In this document: positions 43,701 to 56,034 of the stretch, piece by piece | Layout: every line of letters begins with the position of its first letter | Numbering within the stretch: the first letter of the stretch is position 1 | Source of the DNA: Tenrec ecaudatus | Taxonomy: Eukaryota > Chordata > Mammalia > Afrosoricida > Tenrecidae | Reading direction: 5' to 3' | Length of the DNA stretch: 64,000 bases | Assembly: GCF_050624435.1 (NCBI RefSeq) | Contig: NC_134546.1 | Location: 16,577,001-16,641,000 of the forward strand | Made by a program: the position numbers and the translations under genes | The notes under the pieces: model-generated | What the model saw: only the letters and a program-made list of their open reading frames with translations | What the model was told of the DNA's origin: nothing | The model's database searches: none

Positions 43701-46700
43701 AATCCAAGTTATATTTTTAAAATCCTCCTTGAGCATTAAGAAATGAGGTTGGGAATGATGATGGCAACAAATGTTCAAAGGTGCTTGACACATGGAGGGA
43801 TGTAGGGGTTGTGATCAGAGTTGGACGAGCCCCCAATAAAACGATTTATAAAAAAAAAAGAAATGAAGTTTGAGGACATTGCTTTAATTCTTTTGCAAAC
43901 GTTCACTCACTGCCATCGAGCCGACTGACTCGTAGCAGCCCTGTGACCTGTGGGTTGGTTTCGGAGGCTGTAAATCTTGATGAGGTCAGAAAACAGCTTG
44001 GTAGTTTCGAACCACCGACCCTGTGGAGAGCAGCTCAACTCATAGCCCACTCTGCCACCCGCGCTCCTTCTGCTAAATATAGTAAAATAGAACTCATGCT
44101 TAGGTTGACCTTTGGGTTGTACCCTGTGCATTAGGCATCCGAAGAGTCTCGGTGACCCAGTGAGTAACTGCTCAGTCACTAACCCCAGGTCAGCAGGTGT
44201 CCGAGAGAAAGACGGGGCAGTCTGCTCCCGTGAAGGTCACGGCTTTGGAAACCCTTGGGCACCGTGATGTGGAATCATGTCAATGGCAGTGGGTTTGGTT
44301 TTGGCTAGTCATTCCTTCCTTCACCGAGGCTTACTAAGTAAACATTGTGTATCAATCTGCAGAGACTGTGAAGGGTGCCGAAGTGCTGTGCTAAGGCCTT
44401 TGTTCTTAACGGCGTTTACTTCTGAGTGTGGGGTGGAATCAACTGTGAGCAGCTCGTAGCTCTCGTCAGACGGTGGTGCTGCTCAGGCAGGGGAATCCTG
44501 TCCCCATGAGTATGTGACTTGCCGCCGGAAGTGTCACAGCGAAGCATTAGCATTGCTTAGCTTCCTGAAAGGTCCATTTTATTAGAGGTTGGTTTTTTTG
44601 AGGGCAGGGGCAGAAGGAAAGAGGTAGACATTTTTGTGTGAAGACATATGGACTAAGACTTAAGGGAATTCACGTTTCTTTGATTTCTTTTGATCAGTGG
44701 GTCTCAACCTTCCTAATGCCGTGACCCTTTAAGGCATTTCTTTATGTTGTGGTGACCCTCCAACCATGAAATTATTTTCGCTGCTACTTTATCACTGTAA
44801 TTTTGCTACTGTTATGAAAAGGTCTCTCGACCCCCAAAGGGGTTGTGACCCACAGGTTGAGAACCGCTGCTCTGGACGAAACACGAATGAACAGAGATGT
44901 TATAGACCGCCCCCGGATCCCTTGTCTGCCCTGCTCTTAGGAGCATGTGGGTAGAAAATTTTGAGGACCATCGATCTACCGAAAAATCACAGTGATGTCA
45001 ATCGTCGCTCAAGCTCTGCAGTGCGCTTGGTTTGGAAATCATTAGAAACACGTCTGTTTCTTTCTCTCTCATAATTGATCATTGGGAATTTTCCAAAAGA
45101 AGGTGGATCTTTGGGGTCATCCTAAAATCCCAGCTCTTCTGCTGCTCCCATCTCAAAGGAAGGAGGGAAAGAATGTCTTGGCCTCGTTGTCTAAAAATGA
45201 TCAAAGCATGTTTCATGACCACTCGGTTCTTTGAGTTGGGAGGTGCTGACTGAGGTCGCAGGGGAGGGCACAAAGTATTTGAAGTGAAGGGTAGGGCTAC
45301 TTCAAGGAGGATGCTAGACGGAGTGCAAGTGACGGTTGGTTTGGCTGATCTGAAGGAGAGGAGGAGAAAAATCAGGGCATCATTTTCATTGAGATGGGAT
45401 TTGAACTCATGAAATCACCGCGGAGTCGGGGAGGGGGCGCGAGAAGGAAGCTAGACCAGAGCCTTGAGCATCTTGGGCTTTTGGAGACCTGGACGGGAGA
45501 CTGAGGCAGATGCGAGCAGAAAACGTTGGGAGTGCTTTGTCAGTAGTCCAGGGACGAACGAGACAGGAGCTAGTTGGCAAAAACTGTGTCGGTGTCCATC
45601 TGGCCCGGTGTGTGCTGAGGGAAAGCACGCTTGCTATGTGACCGTAGTCGCGGTTACAAATTGGGCGGTGATCCACAGTCAGGAGTTGAAAACCACCAGC
45701 AGCTCCGTGGGAGAAAGACTGGCCTTTCTACTCCTGTCAACAGTTACAGTCTTGGAAGCCCACAGTGGGGTCGCTGGGAGTCAGCATCCGCTCGATGGCC
45801 GGGAGCTTGGTTTACGTGATCCTGTTCATCGAGGCACTGAACTGCGGTGCGGCTGTCTCCACGTCGATCACCAGGATTGGTTGCCCTGAGCTGCTGTCAC
45901 CGAGTTGATCGTGACTCATGGCGGGCCCGTGGGCACAGAGTGGGGCTGTCGGGGGGGGGGGGCGCGTTTCAAGGCTGAGACATTTCTGGAGCAGATTTTC
46001 AGCCCCCTCTCCCAGTTGGATTCAAGCAGCCAGCCTTGGGCTAGTCGTTCAGACCATAACCATTTGCCCCCCACCCAAGGATGCGTCGAAAAGGGGGATA
46101 GCAATTCCTTGTTGTGGGGATTTGATGAACTCACGTGTGTGAAGCCGTGAGCACGGTGCCCGGAGCAGAGCAAGCCCCCAACACTTCACTCGAGGCAGCT
46201 GCTCCTCCTGCCTTGGACTTTGGTTTTTCATTAAGGAATCCAGTCGATCTCCAAGGACAGTTTGAGCACAAATACTTCACGGAGAAGTTGCATCTTTCCA
46301 TGTGCACATTTGTCTGCTGCAGACACATCAGTGTGTAGGTAGGGGTGCTTCAAAGAGCCCCTGGAAATATCCATCTTTTGATTCCATTTTCTTCTTAATA
46401 AAGGGCACAGATTGTAAGTGCCCAGAGCCTTCAATCGATATGTTTAATGCAAATGTCCCCGGAGAGACCTACAGGGTGAGGGAAGTGCTCAGGCAGCACT
46501 GTGCACCTGCCACGACGGCCCTTGCGGTGGAGCTTCGTCATGTGTCAAGTGGCCATTCATGTGTGCGACCCGATCCTAGGACTCGATCTGGCCCGTTCAT
46601 CTCCAGGGGGAAACAAAACAAGGCGGCAGCTCGGCATTGACGCATTTGCTAGACTGTTAGCAGTAAAATAACTCTCCAGCATATAAAGACCGTAGGCAGT

Positions 46701-46819
46701 AGTGGGGTTACGGACGTCCGTAATGGGGCAACTCCTCAAAAAACCGAAACCAAACCCGCTGCCATCAAGGCAGTTCTAACTCACGATGACCCTGCAGGGC
46801 CAGGTGGGACGGGAGTAGA

Positions 46820-46854
<35 letters not shown>

Positions 46855-47278
46855 CCCTTGGAGCGGCTGGTGGTTTCAAACTGCTAACCTTGCAGTTAGC
46901 CGCTCAAGGGCTACCACTACACCACCGGGCTTCCTCAGGGTATCAGGGTAACTCCTGCTTGGCCTTTAAGGCTATGGACATCTGTCCTCCCTTCGAAAGA
47001 AGCAGACCAGCCCTACTTCATCACAGTCACCTTCACCTGCCGCACCTGCCGCTTGTGAATCATCGAAAGGCCACCGGCGTTTTGCAGTAACTCAGAGCCA
47101 ACAGGGAACTGCGCACCTACACCAACTCACAGACTCCACTTACAGACACAGAAGTGCATCTCTGTCGTGACCCAGGGACTGACTGTGTGCAGCAACAGAG
47201 AGCGTTGCTGGCTCCTTGGAATGGGGGAAAAATAAATCAGAGCAGAAAATTAACTACATAAAAAATCCTTAATGCTTT

Positions 47279-47339
<61 letters not shown>

Positions 47340-50300
47340 GGAATAACCAAAAGCTTAGAAAGTAGCATTTTTTTATTCTGCCCTTAAATTTCTCGATCGT
47401 GTTTTTATGCTGCTTTATCTTTTCTAGCATAAACGTCATGCAACAGCTCATTGGTTCATCTAATTTGTTTGTGATGCAAGTAGAAATGGATGTGTACACA
47501 GCTCTTAAAAAGGTACCGATGAAGTGTGATTTATGCACTGATTGGCATATTTCATCCTGGAGACAAGTGATGTCCGTCCAGCGATGCCCCGGGGAGGGTC
47601 CCACAGATAACAATGAAAAGGAATGTGCCATAACGTTAACAGCATCTTACCTCTCTAGGGCCCAGGATTGAGAATCATGAATGACTGTAGTTTTGTTCTT
47701 TATACTTTTCTACCCGAGGCATACTTGTCTGTTGTTTCCAACATGTGTTGTTGCTTGATGAGCAGACACGTTTTGTGTAGCTAGTGCGGTGTCCTGCTGG
47801 CACCGTGGGCAGGCGCTTGGCCACCGCCAGCCAGCAGCGGCTCCACGGGAGAGAGGGGGCAGCCAGCGTGCCTGAAGCTGAGCGCCACGGAACCCTGCCA
47901 GACCGTTTGGCTCGGCAAATCAACTTGATGGCTTTTCAGAAAGGCTTTCAAAGTTGCATTTTTGCAGAATCCAGGAGTTTATGATAAAATTTCTATGCAC
48001 GCCATGTCTAGACGAGGTCTGCATTCTTGGTGTGAAGGCCACATTGGCACTTCAGGCAGATGTCTCACTTCACCCTGTGGAAAGATCGCACCTTTCTTCA
48101 TCTAAAGGGACTCTTGACAACGCTCTGAGGAGACGCCCCAAATCTCACGCACCCGCGTGACAGTTTCTGAGACTGCACCTTTTGACCTAAGCAGACCCAG
48201 CCTCGCCTTTCTCTATCTCTGAGCCCAGTGTGCCCCAGGGCTCCCCCAGCAGTGCGAGACTAATGGAAACGTACACAAGGAGCCCTGTGGCGTGGGTGTG
48301 TGATGCTTCAGGGCTTCGCAGAGATTGGCGCATTCCTTACCAAACACTCTGGGAGTTTTCACCATGAGACCGTGATTGGTGCCAGGATGAATTTAAACCC
48401 AGATAACGTACATTCTTTCCGTTACTTATAAAATGGAAATTCAGGTGCCATAGGCATTTTAAGGTGGAAACAATTTGAAAATATAAAAGCAACATGAGGG
48501 AGTCTTGTAATCTTTCTCACTTGTTTATTTATGTATGTTTAACCTAGTGGATGTTTCTTCAACTTGTGCCTTCTTGGAATGGATCCTTGAAACAACTTTT
48601 GACTGAAACAGATATCTGGTTTTCTAAGTGGAGAAAAGGTAAGCCTTGCACTTTTAGTAAGAACCTTTTTCTTTTTTTCTAATAGTTTTATTAGGGGCTC
48701 TTACAACTCCTATCACAGTCCATACATACATTCATTGCCCTCATCATTCTCAAAACATTTGCTCACCACCTAAGCCCCTGGCATCAGCTCCCTGCTTCCC
48801 CCTCCCTCATGAACCCTTGATAATTTATAAATTATTATTTTGTCATATCTTGCCCTGTCCGATGTCTCCCTTCACCCACTTTTCTGTTGTCCATCCTCAG
48901 GGAGGAGGTCGCATGTAGATCCTTGTAATAGGTTCCCCCTTTCCAACCCACTCACCCTCTACCCTCCCAGTATCGCACCTCACACGACTGGTCCTGAAGG
49001 GATCATCCACCCTGGATTCCCTGTGTTTCCAGTTCCTATCTGTACCAGTGTACATCCTCTGGTCTAGCCAGACTTACAAGGGAGAATTGGGATCATGATT
49101 GTGGGGGGCTGGAGGAAGCATTTAGGAACCAAAGAAAAGTTATGTTTTTCATCATTGCTACATCGTACCCTGACTGGCTCGTCTCCTCCCCGAGACCCTT
49201 CTGTAAGGGGATGTCCAGTTGACTACAAATGGGCTTTGGGTCTCCACTCCGCACTCCCCATCTCATTCACAATGATAGGATTTTTTGTTCTGATGATTCC
49301 TGATACCTGATCCCTTTGACACCTTGTGATCACACAGGCTGGTGTGCTTCTTCCATGTGGGCTTTGTTGCTTCTGAGCTAGATGGCCACTTGTTTACCTT
49401 CAAGCCTTTAAGACTCCAGACGCTATATCTTTTGATAGCTGGGCACCATCAGCTTTCTTAGCCACATTTGCTTATGCACCCATTTGTCTTCAGCGATCGT
49501 ATCAAGGAGGTGAGCACACAATTATATGACTTTTTGTTCTTTGATGCCTGATACCTGATCCCTTCAGCACCTCGTGATCACACAGGCTGGTGTGCTTCTT
49601 CGATGAGGGCTTTCTTGCTTCTGAACTAGATGGCCACTTGTTTACCTTCAAGCCTTTAAGACCCCAGGCGTTATATCTTTTGATAGCCAGCCACCATCAG
49701 CTTTCTTCACCACATTTGCTTATTTACCTGCTTTGTCTTCAGCGGTTGTGTCAGGAAGGTGAGCATCATAGAATGCCAATTTAATAGAAGAAAGTATTCT
49801 TGCATTGAGGGAGTACTTGAGTGGAGGCCCAATGTCCTTCTGCTACCGTATTACTAAATGTATAAATATATGCACATAGATCTATTTCCCCATTCTCATA
49901 TATAAATATGTTTACATATGTACATGCCTTTATTTAGACCTCTATAAATGCCCTTTGCCTCCTCTTTCCTCTACTTCCTTTGACTTTCCTCTTGTCCCAC
50001 TGTCATGCTCAGTCTTCATTTGGGTTTCAGTAATTCCTCTTGGTTATATTACCCTTGATCATTCCCTACCAGGCCTCCTACACCCTCCTCCCCACGATTT
50101 GGATCGCTTGTTGTTCCCTTGCCCCTAGGTTTGTTAACACCACTACCTGTCCCTCCCACCACACCCCCTCTCCCATGTCCCCCCAGAACTGTTGGTCCCA
50201 TTGTTTTTTTCCTCCAGATTGTTCATCCAGCCAATCTTATTTAGACAGACCTGTGGAGATAATAACATGCAAAAAAAAATCAAGACAGAGCAAAACCAAG

Positions 50301-53300
50301 CAACAATATACAACAAAACAACAACAAACTAATGACAAAAAAACCCACAAAACACAACAAAACAAAAGCTTGTAGTTAGTTCAAGGACTGTTTGTTGGCC
50401 TTTCGGAATGTTTTCCAGTCCAGTCTGTTTGGGTCACCACGCCCTGACCCCAAAGTCCACCTTTGGCATTCTCTGGGGACCTCGCCGCTCTGTTCCCTTG
50501 CGCTGTTCTGTTGCACCCCTTAGTGTTTTGTCTCGGTGTGGTGGGATCAGATCGGGCGCAATTCCCACACTGTGTCTGCGGTGTTGTCTCCTGTAGGGCT
50601 GTGGGTCAGTGAGGGACATTGTGGCTCATAGTGGGGCCGGCCATGTGGTCCTCTTTGTGGACTGACTGCTCTAATAGGAAACATCCTCCTCAAGGCCTGG
50701 TGGGCCAGGATGTGCTCCACTCTCTCCTCCTCCCCTTCATCTGCTCCCGTGCGCTCCGATCAGACATTTCCCTCTCCTGGAGCTGCAGCTTCAGTCCCGT
50801 CCTTTGAAATAAATTCTTCTGGGGGGAGGGAGAGGTGTCCACTGTTGGGATCAGGGCTGGTCCCTCATTTCTTTTTTTTTTTAATGAGATATATTTTATT
50901 CAGAGCCTGCCTTAGACCCTCAGAGAATATCAGCTCTAGAGAGAATCATCTCAGTGACCTCATTTAGCACCTCACTTACACCGAGAACATCGTGGCCGGA
51001 TAACAAAGAGCCTTGGCTGGTACCGTCACTCCTTGCTCTGAGACTATCTTCGTATTCCAGCCTATTATTTTCCCGTATTAGCGCCAGCTCAGACTGGCGA
51101 TTGCATTTGTCTTTTTTTACATTGGGGGCTCTGACATCTCTTACCACAATCCATACATTTCTCCAGTGTGTCAAGCACATTTGCACGTGTGCCTCCATCA
51201 TCATTTTCAAAGCATTCTCTTCCCACTTGAGCTCCTGATAACCGCTCCCCATTTGGATTGGCCTTTTGTTAGACCCTCATAAGGTTGCTCTCAGGTCAAG
51301 CAACATCCAGGCCGCTGGACAGACTGAGGCGTAATATCCCCTTGAAAGTGGACGGAAGTCTATTCTTTACTCAGAGGGATGCTTCCATCCCTTTCATCGG
51401 GTGGGTTAGCATCAGCTACTGTAAGATTTGATGTGGGCAGAGGTCTAGAGGACAGTGTAGCTTGCTTGTCACCCATGGCAACGATGCCTTTTTTCCTGTT
51501 CTGCATTTTAACATCGCGTTAATGAAGGAACTGGTGCCCCTGTCTGGAGCATAAGTGAGAGGAATCTTGAAATACAGTCACCCTGACTTGAGGCTTTGGG
51601 GCTCCACAGTTCCACTGGGCATTCCGTCTCCGACTCTAGCCACCTGTCACCCCCAAGCCCTCCTTTCCCATCCTGCTCACTAAGCGCCAGCCCCCCAGAG
51701 GCATTCTCCATGAAGCACTCCCATGTGGCCAAAGAGAATTTCCTAGGGCTTTTCCCCTAAATCTTCCTCAGCTTTGATCCATAAATTTAAGGTTTATAAA
51801 ATCCTTGAAAAAATTTTAAACCAGCTTATTTGCAGTCTTATAAGTACACTTTGTGGGAATATATGTATATTCATAAAAATATTCAAGGATAAAAGAATTC
51901 TGTTTTAATTGAAACTTCTTTTGTTTGGGGTAGAGTTTGAAGGGATGGCCTTCCTTGAAACCGAGCAAGGGAAACCATTTGCGTCAGTATTTCGACACTT
52001 GCGGTTACAGTATATAATTAGTGATCTGGCCTCCGCAAGAATCATCGAACAGGATTCTCTAGTACCTTCAGGTAAGAGCACCAAGAAGTGTCGATTTTAA
52101 GTAACAGTCTTCTGATCATAACAGTAAAATATTCCATAGAGAAGAGTAATGAAGAAGCTAAAAAGTATGTCTAATTCCAGACAGATCCATATCTTCATCC
52201 CAAAGTGGAATTGTTTCGATCATTGCCTGTGCTGACATGATACACTGTGGTGGATGTTGTAGAATGAATTGTATTCTATTATTCAGAGGTCATAAATACT
52301 TTTCCTGTTAGAACCTCTTCACTTGGCTTATTTTCTGTTTGTTAGTTTTTTCTGTGTTATTCTAAAGTGTGAAAGTTTGTGTACATGCAAATACATACCT
52401 TTGCCGATTGTAACTTAAGGTTATGAAAAAATAGTGATTTAATTTTCTAAACTAAATCTCTGGTGTGTGTATGATGTTTAGTACTGTGCATAAAACACTG
52501 AAAATAGCACTTTTGTTTAGAGATTTATTTTTCCATTTACACTTGTAGTAACGGAATTAAAATGTGCGTGCAGGTTACAGCCCCAGTAGCATGGCAGCTC
52601 TCAGTTCCAGGATGTGTTCTTTCTTCCTTTCTTTTCCAAATCATTTTACTGGGGGCTCGTACAGCTCTTACCACAATCCATCCATCCATCCATTGTGTCG
52701 AGCACATTGGTACATTTGTTGCCACCATCATCCTCAGAACATTTGCTTTCTGCTTGAGCCCTTGAGGACGTGTTACAGGGATCCACCTGGTTATTCCCGA
52801 GGTTTCCTAGGAGACATCATGGCCACTTGCATAGACTCACCCCAATTGTGCCGCCTTTCAAGGCCCTTAGGAAAGAATGTCGTAAGAGGTTGGAAAGTGT
52901 TTTTGTTTTTAATCATTTTAACTTAGGTATGCATGTGATTTAAGTATCTTTATGTTATTTCACTCACTGTAAAACTTAGTCCATCTATTTTTATTTTCTG
53001 ATTTGAAATGTCCGTAGAGGACTGTCATTGTAGAATACTCTGCCGGTGGATATAAATAGGTTTAACTTCATGTCCAACTGAAAGCTATAATTTTAAATAG
53101 CAACAACAAAATCTCACTACCATCGAGTCAATTCCAACGTATAGCCACCTGTAGGAGGGAGGGGAACTGCCCCTGTGGGTGTCCGAGGCCATGGGTCTTC
53201 ACAGGTGCACAAAGCCTCATTTTCCTCCCACGGGCGGGCGGCTGGTGGATCCTGACTGCTGACCTTGTGGTTGGCAGGCCCACGCAGAACCACTGCTGTA

Positions 53301-55996
53301 CCAGAGCTCCTCCCAGACGCAGTGCTTAAGAATATGTTGGTGTGACTCTCGTAGCCCACTTTGATACATGAAGCCTGAAAAGCCATGTTCTCTCTCGATT
53401 AATGAGTTTCAAAACTGTGGATATTACACAGTAATAAGTTAAAAATAGTTTAATGTATGGAGATCAGATTTGTAAAGGAAAATACAAACATTTAATGATA
53501 TTTTTTAAGGTAAAATGCAGCCAAACAAAACTTTTGAAAACCAAAGTAAGTTTATATACATACACGCACTGGTAGAATTCAAATAATGTAACAACCAGCT
53601 CGCTGCCCCGTGACCATTTTTCAGAGTAACAGAGAAAGGTCACGTGTCGCATGCACTCGGTACTTGAGCAGAGCAGTAAGAGGTGCACGTGGATGTGAAT
53701 TTGTGGTTCCCACACTCGGCGGCCGCCCACCACAGAGAGAGCCCTGATTACAAGTGCTATTTTAATAATAAGTTCACTGAACTCAACAGAAAATTAAGTA
53801 TAGGTTCTGCCAAACCAGTGTGAATGGGCTGAATCCCAGCGCTGCATGTGTGCGTAAACTGCATCATGGTGTAAAGCATGCTACCAGTCTCTGCCTGTTG
53901 AAGATGCACTGCCTTGTGACCTAGACGTTTGGCAGGTAGTCTTTGTTATTAAAAAGAAAATAGTATTTGGGGCGCTCTGAAAAAAAACATTCAAAAGTTA
54001 TTTTTTAAAGGGTTTTAAGAAAAGATACCCATAAATTAATGTAAGTCACCTGGATAACCTTTACTAAGTAGAAACTTATGAAGTAAAAATCCAGTTTCAG
54101 GGTTTCCACCCCTTTAGGTAGAAAAAGATTGATAAGTACCTTTGAGAAATCATTTAAGAATTTTAAAATAGAGAAGTTGCTGTTTCTGGTTGGGAAAATA
54201 AGAGCAAAATAAATTAGACCTACGGTAATTGGGGAAAGTCGCTTATCCTACTTTTATTTTTAATAAAGCTGTATTTTACCTCAAGTAACTAAAAGTGCAG
54301 TTTACACAAACTTACAGAGTGAAATGTATGCCTGTTCCTAATGGGAAACTGTCTTTACTGTATCATTTAGAAGAATTTAAATTAAAGCTATAGCGTAATA
54401 GCGGTTATCAATATCTAAGATGTATAAATGGTGTTTCCTGCAGATTTACAGGTAATTTTGTTCCCAAAACAGGTCAGTGTGACGATACTGACAGCCCCTT
54501 AATCCAGTCATGTGGTAAAACTTTCTGACAAACTGAGAACAGTGCTTCAGGTGTGGTTTCACAAATGAAAACTAGCTTCACCGATGGAAAAGGAACGATG
54601 AGATGCAAGAATATAATTGTAACTCATGGCTTAATATGTATAATCTAAAAAGCAGTGTAAGGCAAAGCAAGATTGCTTTTTAAAAACGTGTTAAAAAATA
54701 TATAAGGATGTCGTATATATGACAAAAATTTGTCATTTCAACCACCTTCCCCATGGGGTGCCACCGTCACTACGTCACTACTCTCCATTCCCGCGGAAAC
54801 ACAGTGCCCTTTGACTCTGTACTCCCCCCCTCCCCGCCTTTAAGTCACCCCTAGTAAATTTCGGTCTTTGTGCATTAAGAAAAGATAACTTTCATCACTT
54901 AAAAAGATCATTAAGTCATGTTGTCATATTCATAAAATAGAAGGGACTTGCTTCACTTATGGCTATGTTAAGTTTGAGTTTTAAAATGATGACAGTTTTA
55001 CCAAGTTTTTTAAGTGTTTAGATCCTGTATACTGGGCATTACTTTTTTTCATTGTTGTTTAATTGTAGAATGGCTGTCTTCTGTGTATAAGCAGCAGTGG
55101 CTTGCTATGCTCCGGGCAGAGCAAGACTGTGAGGTGGGGTAAGTGTTTTATATCCTATATTGTTTATTGTAATGCCTTTTGTTATGATTCCATGAAATGC
55201 ATTTATTATATTTTTAAAAGCAGCAATATTGAATACTCAAAAGCAATTGAAGTAGAGAAATGATCATGTAATAAACTTTTTAAAATCACCTATTTGTCTA
55301 ACATTACCAATCTTAAAAATGGGGTTGTCATATACTGTATTCATAAAATTGAGTTCACACACTATATTTTACCTAGTATTAGGACTTTCTTTCAACGTGT
55401 TTAAATATTATTTGTAACATAATTTTATAAAGGTAAAGTTAATTTCTTATTTGTAGTAATATTCTCAAGTCTAATTAGTGTCTAAAGTAGGTTTTGAAGC
55501 TTTTTGAGTCTGAACTGAGTTAAAATCATCTGACTACAGATGATTTCCCCAAGTATATGAACACCAGACCAGTGTGCGCAGCGATGCCGGGAGTGGGGAG
55601 GGAGGGTGGTGGGAAGGGGGAACCCATGACAAGGATCTCCATGTGACCTCCCCCCTGGGGGGACGGACAACAGAAAAGTGGGTGAAGGGAGACTTTGGAC
55701 AGGGCAAGATAAGACAAAATAATAATTTATAAATTATCAAGGGTTCATGAGGGAGGGGGGAGCAGGGAGGGAGGGGAAAAATAAGGAGCTGATGGCTGGG
55801 ACTTAGGTAGAGAGCAAATGTTTTGAGAATGATGAGGGCAATGAATGTACAAATGTGCTTTACACAATGGATGTATGTATGGATTGAGTTGTATGAGCCC
55901 CTAAAAAAAACGCTATTTAAAAAAAAGAAAACCAGACCAAACCCTATCCATGGGAAAGAGAAACAGAAACAATGAATGTATTTCATTCAAACTAAA

Positions 55997-56034
<38 letters not shown>

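Noticed and set aside
55534-55986. 150-codon antisense frame
   Set aside because: Entirely within a LINE 3' end copy (55572-55926).
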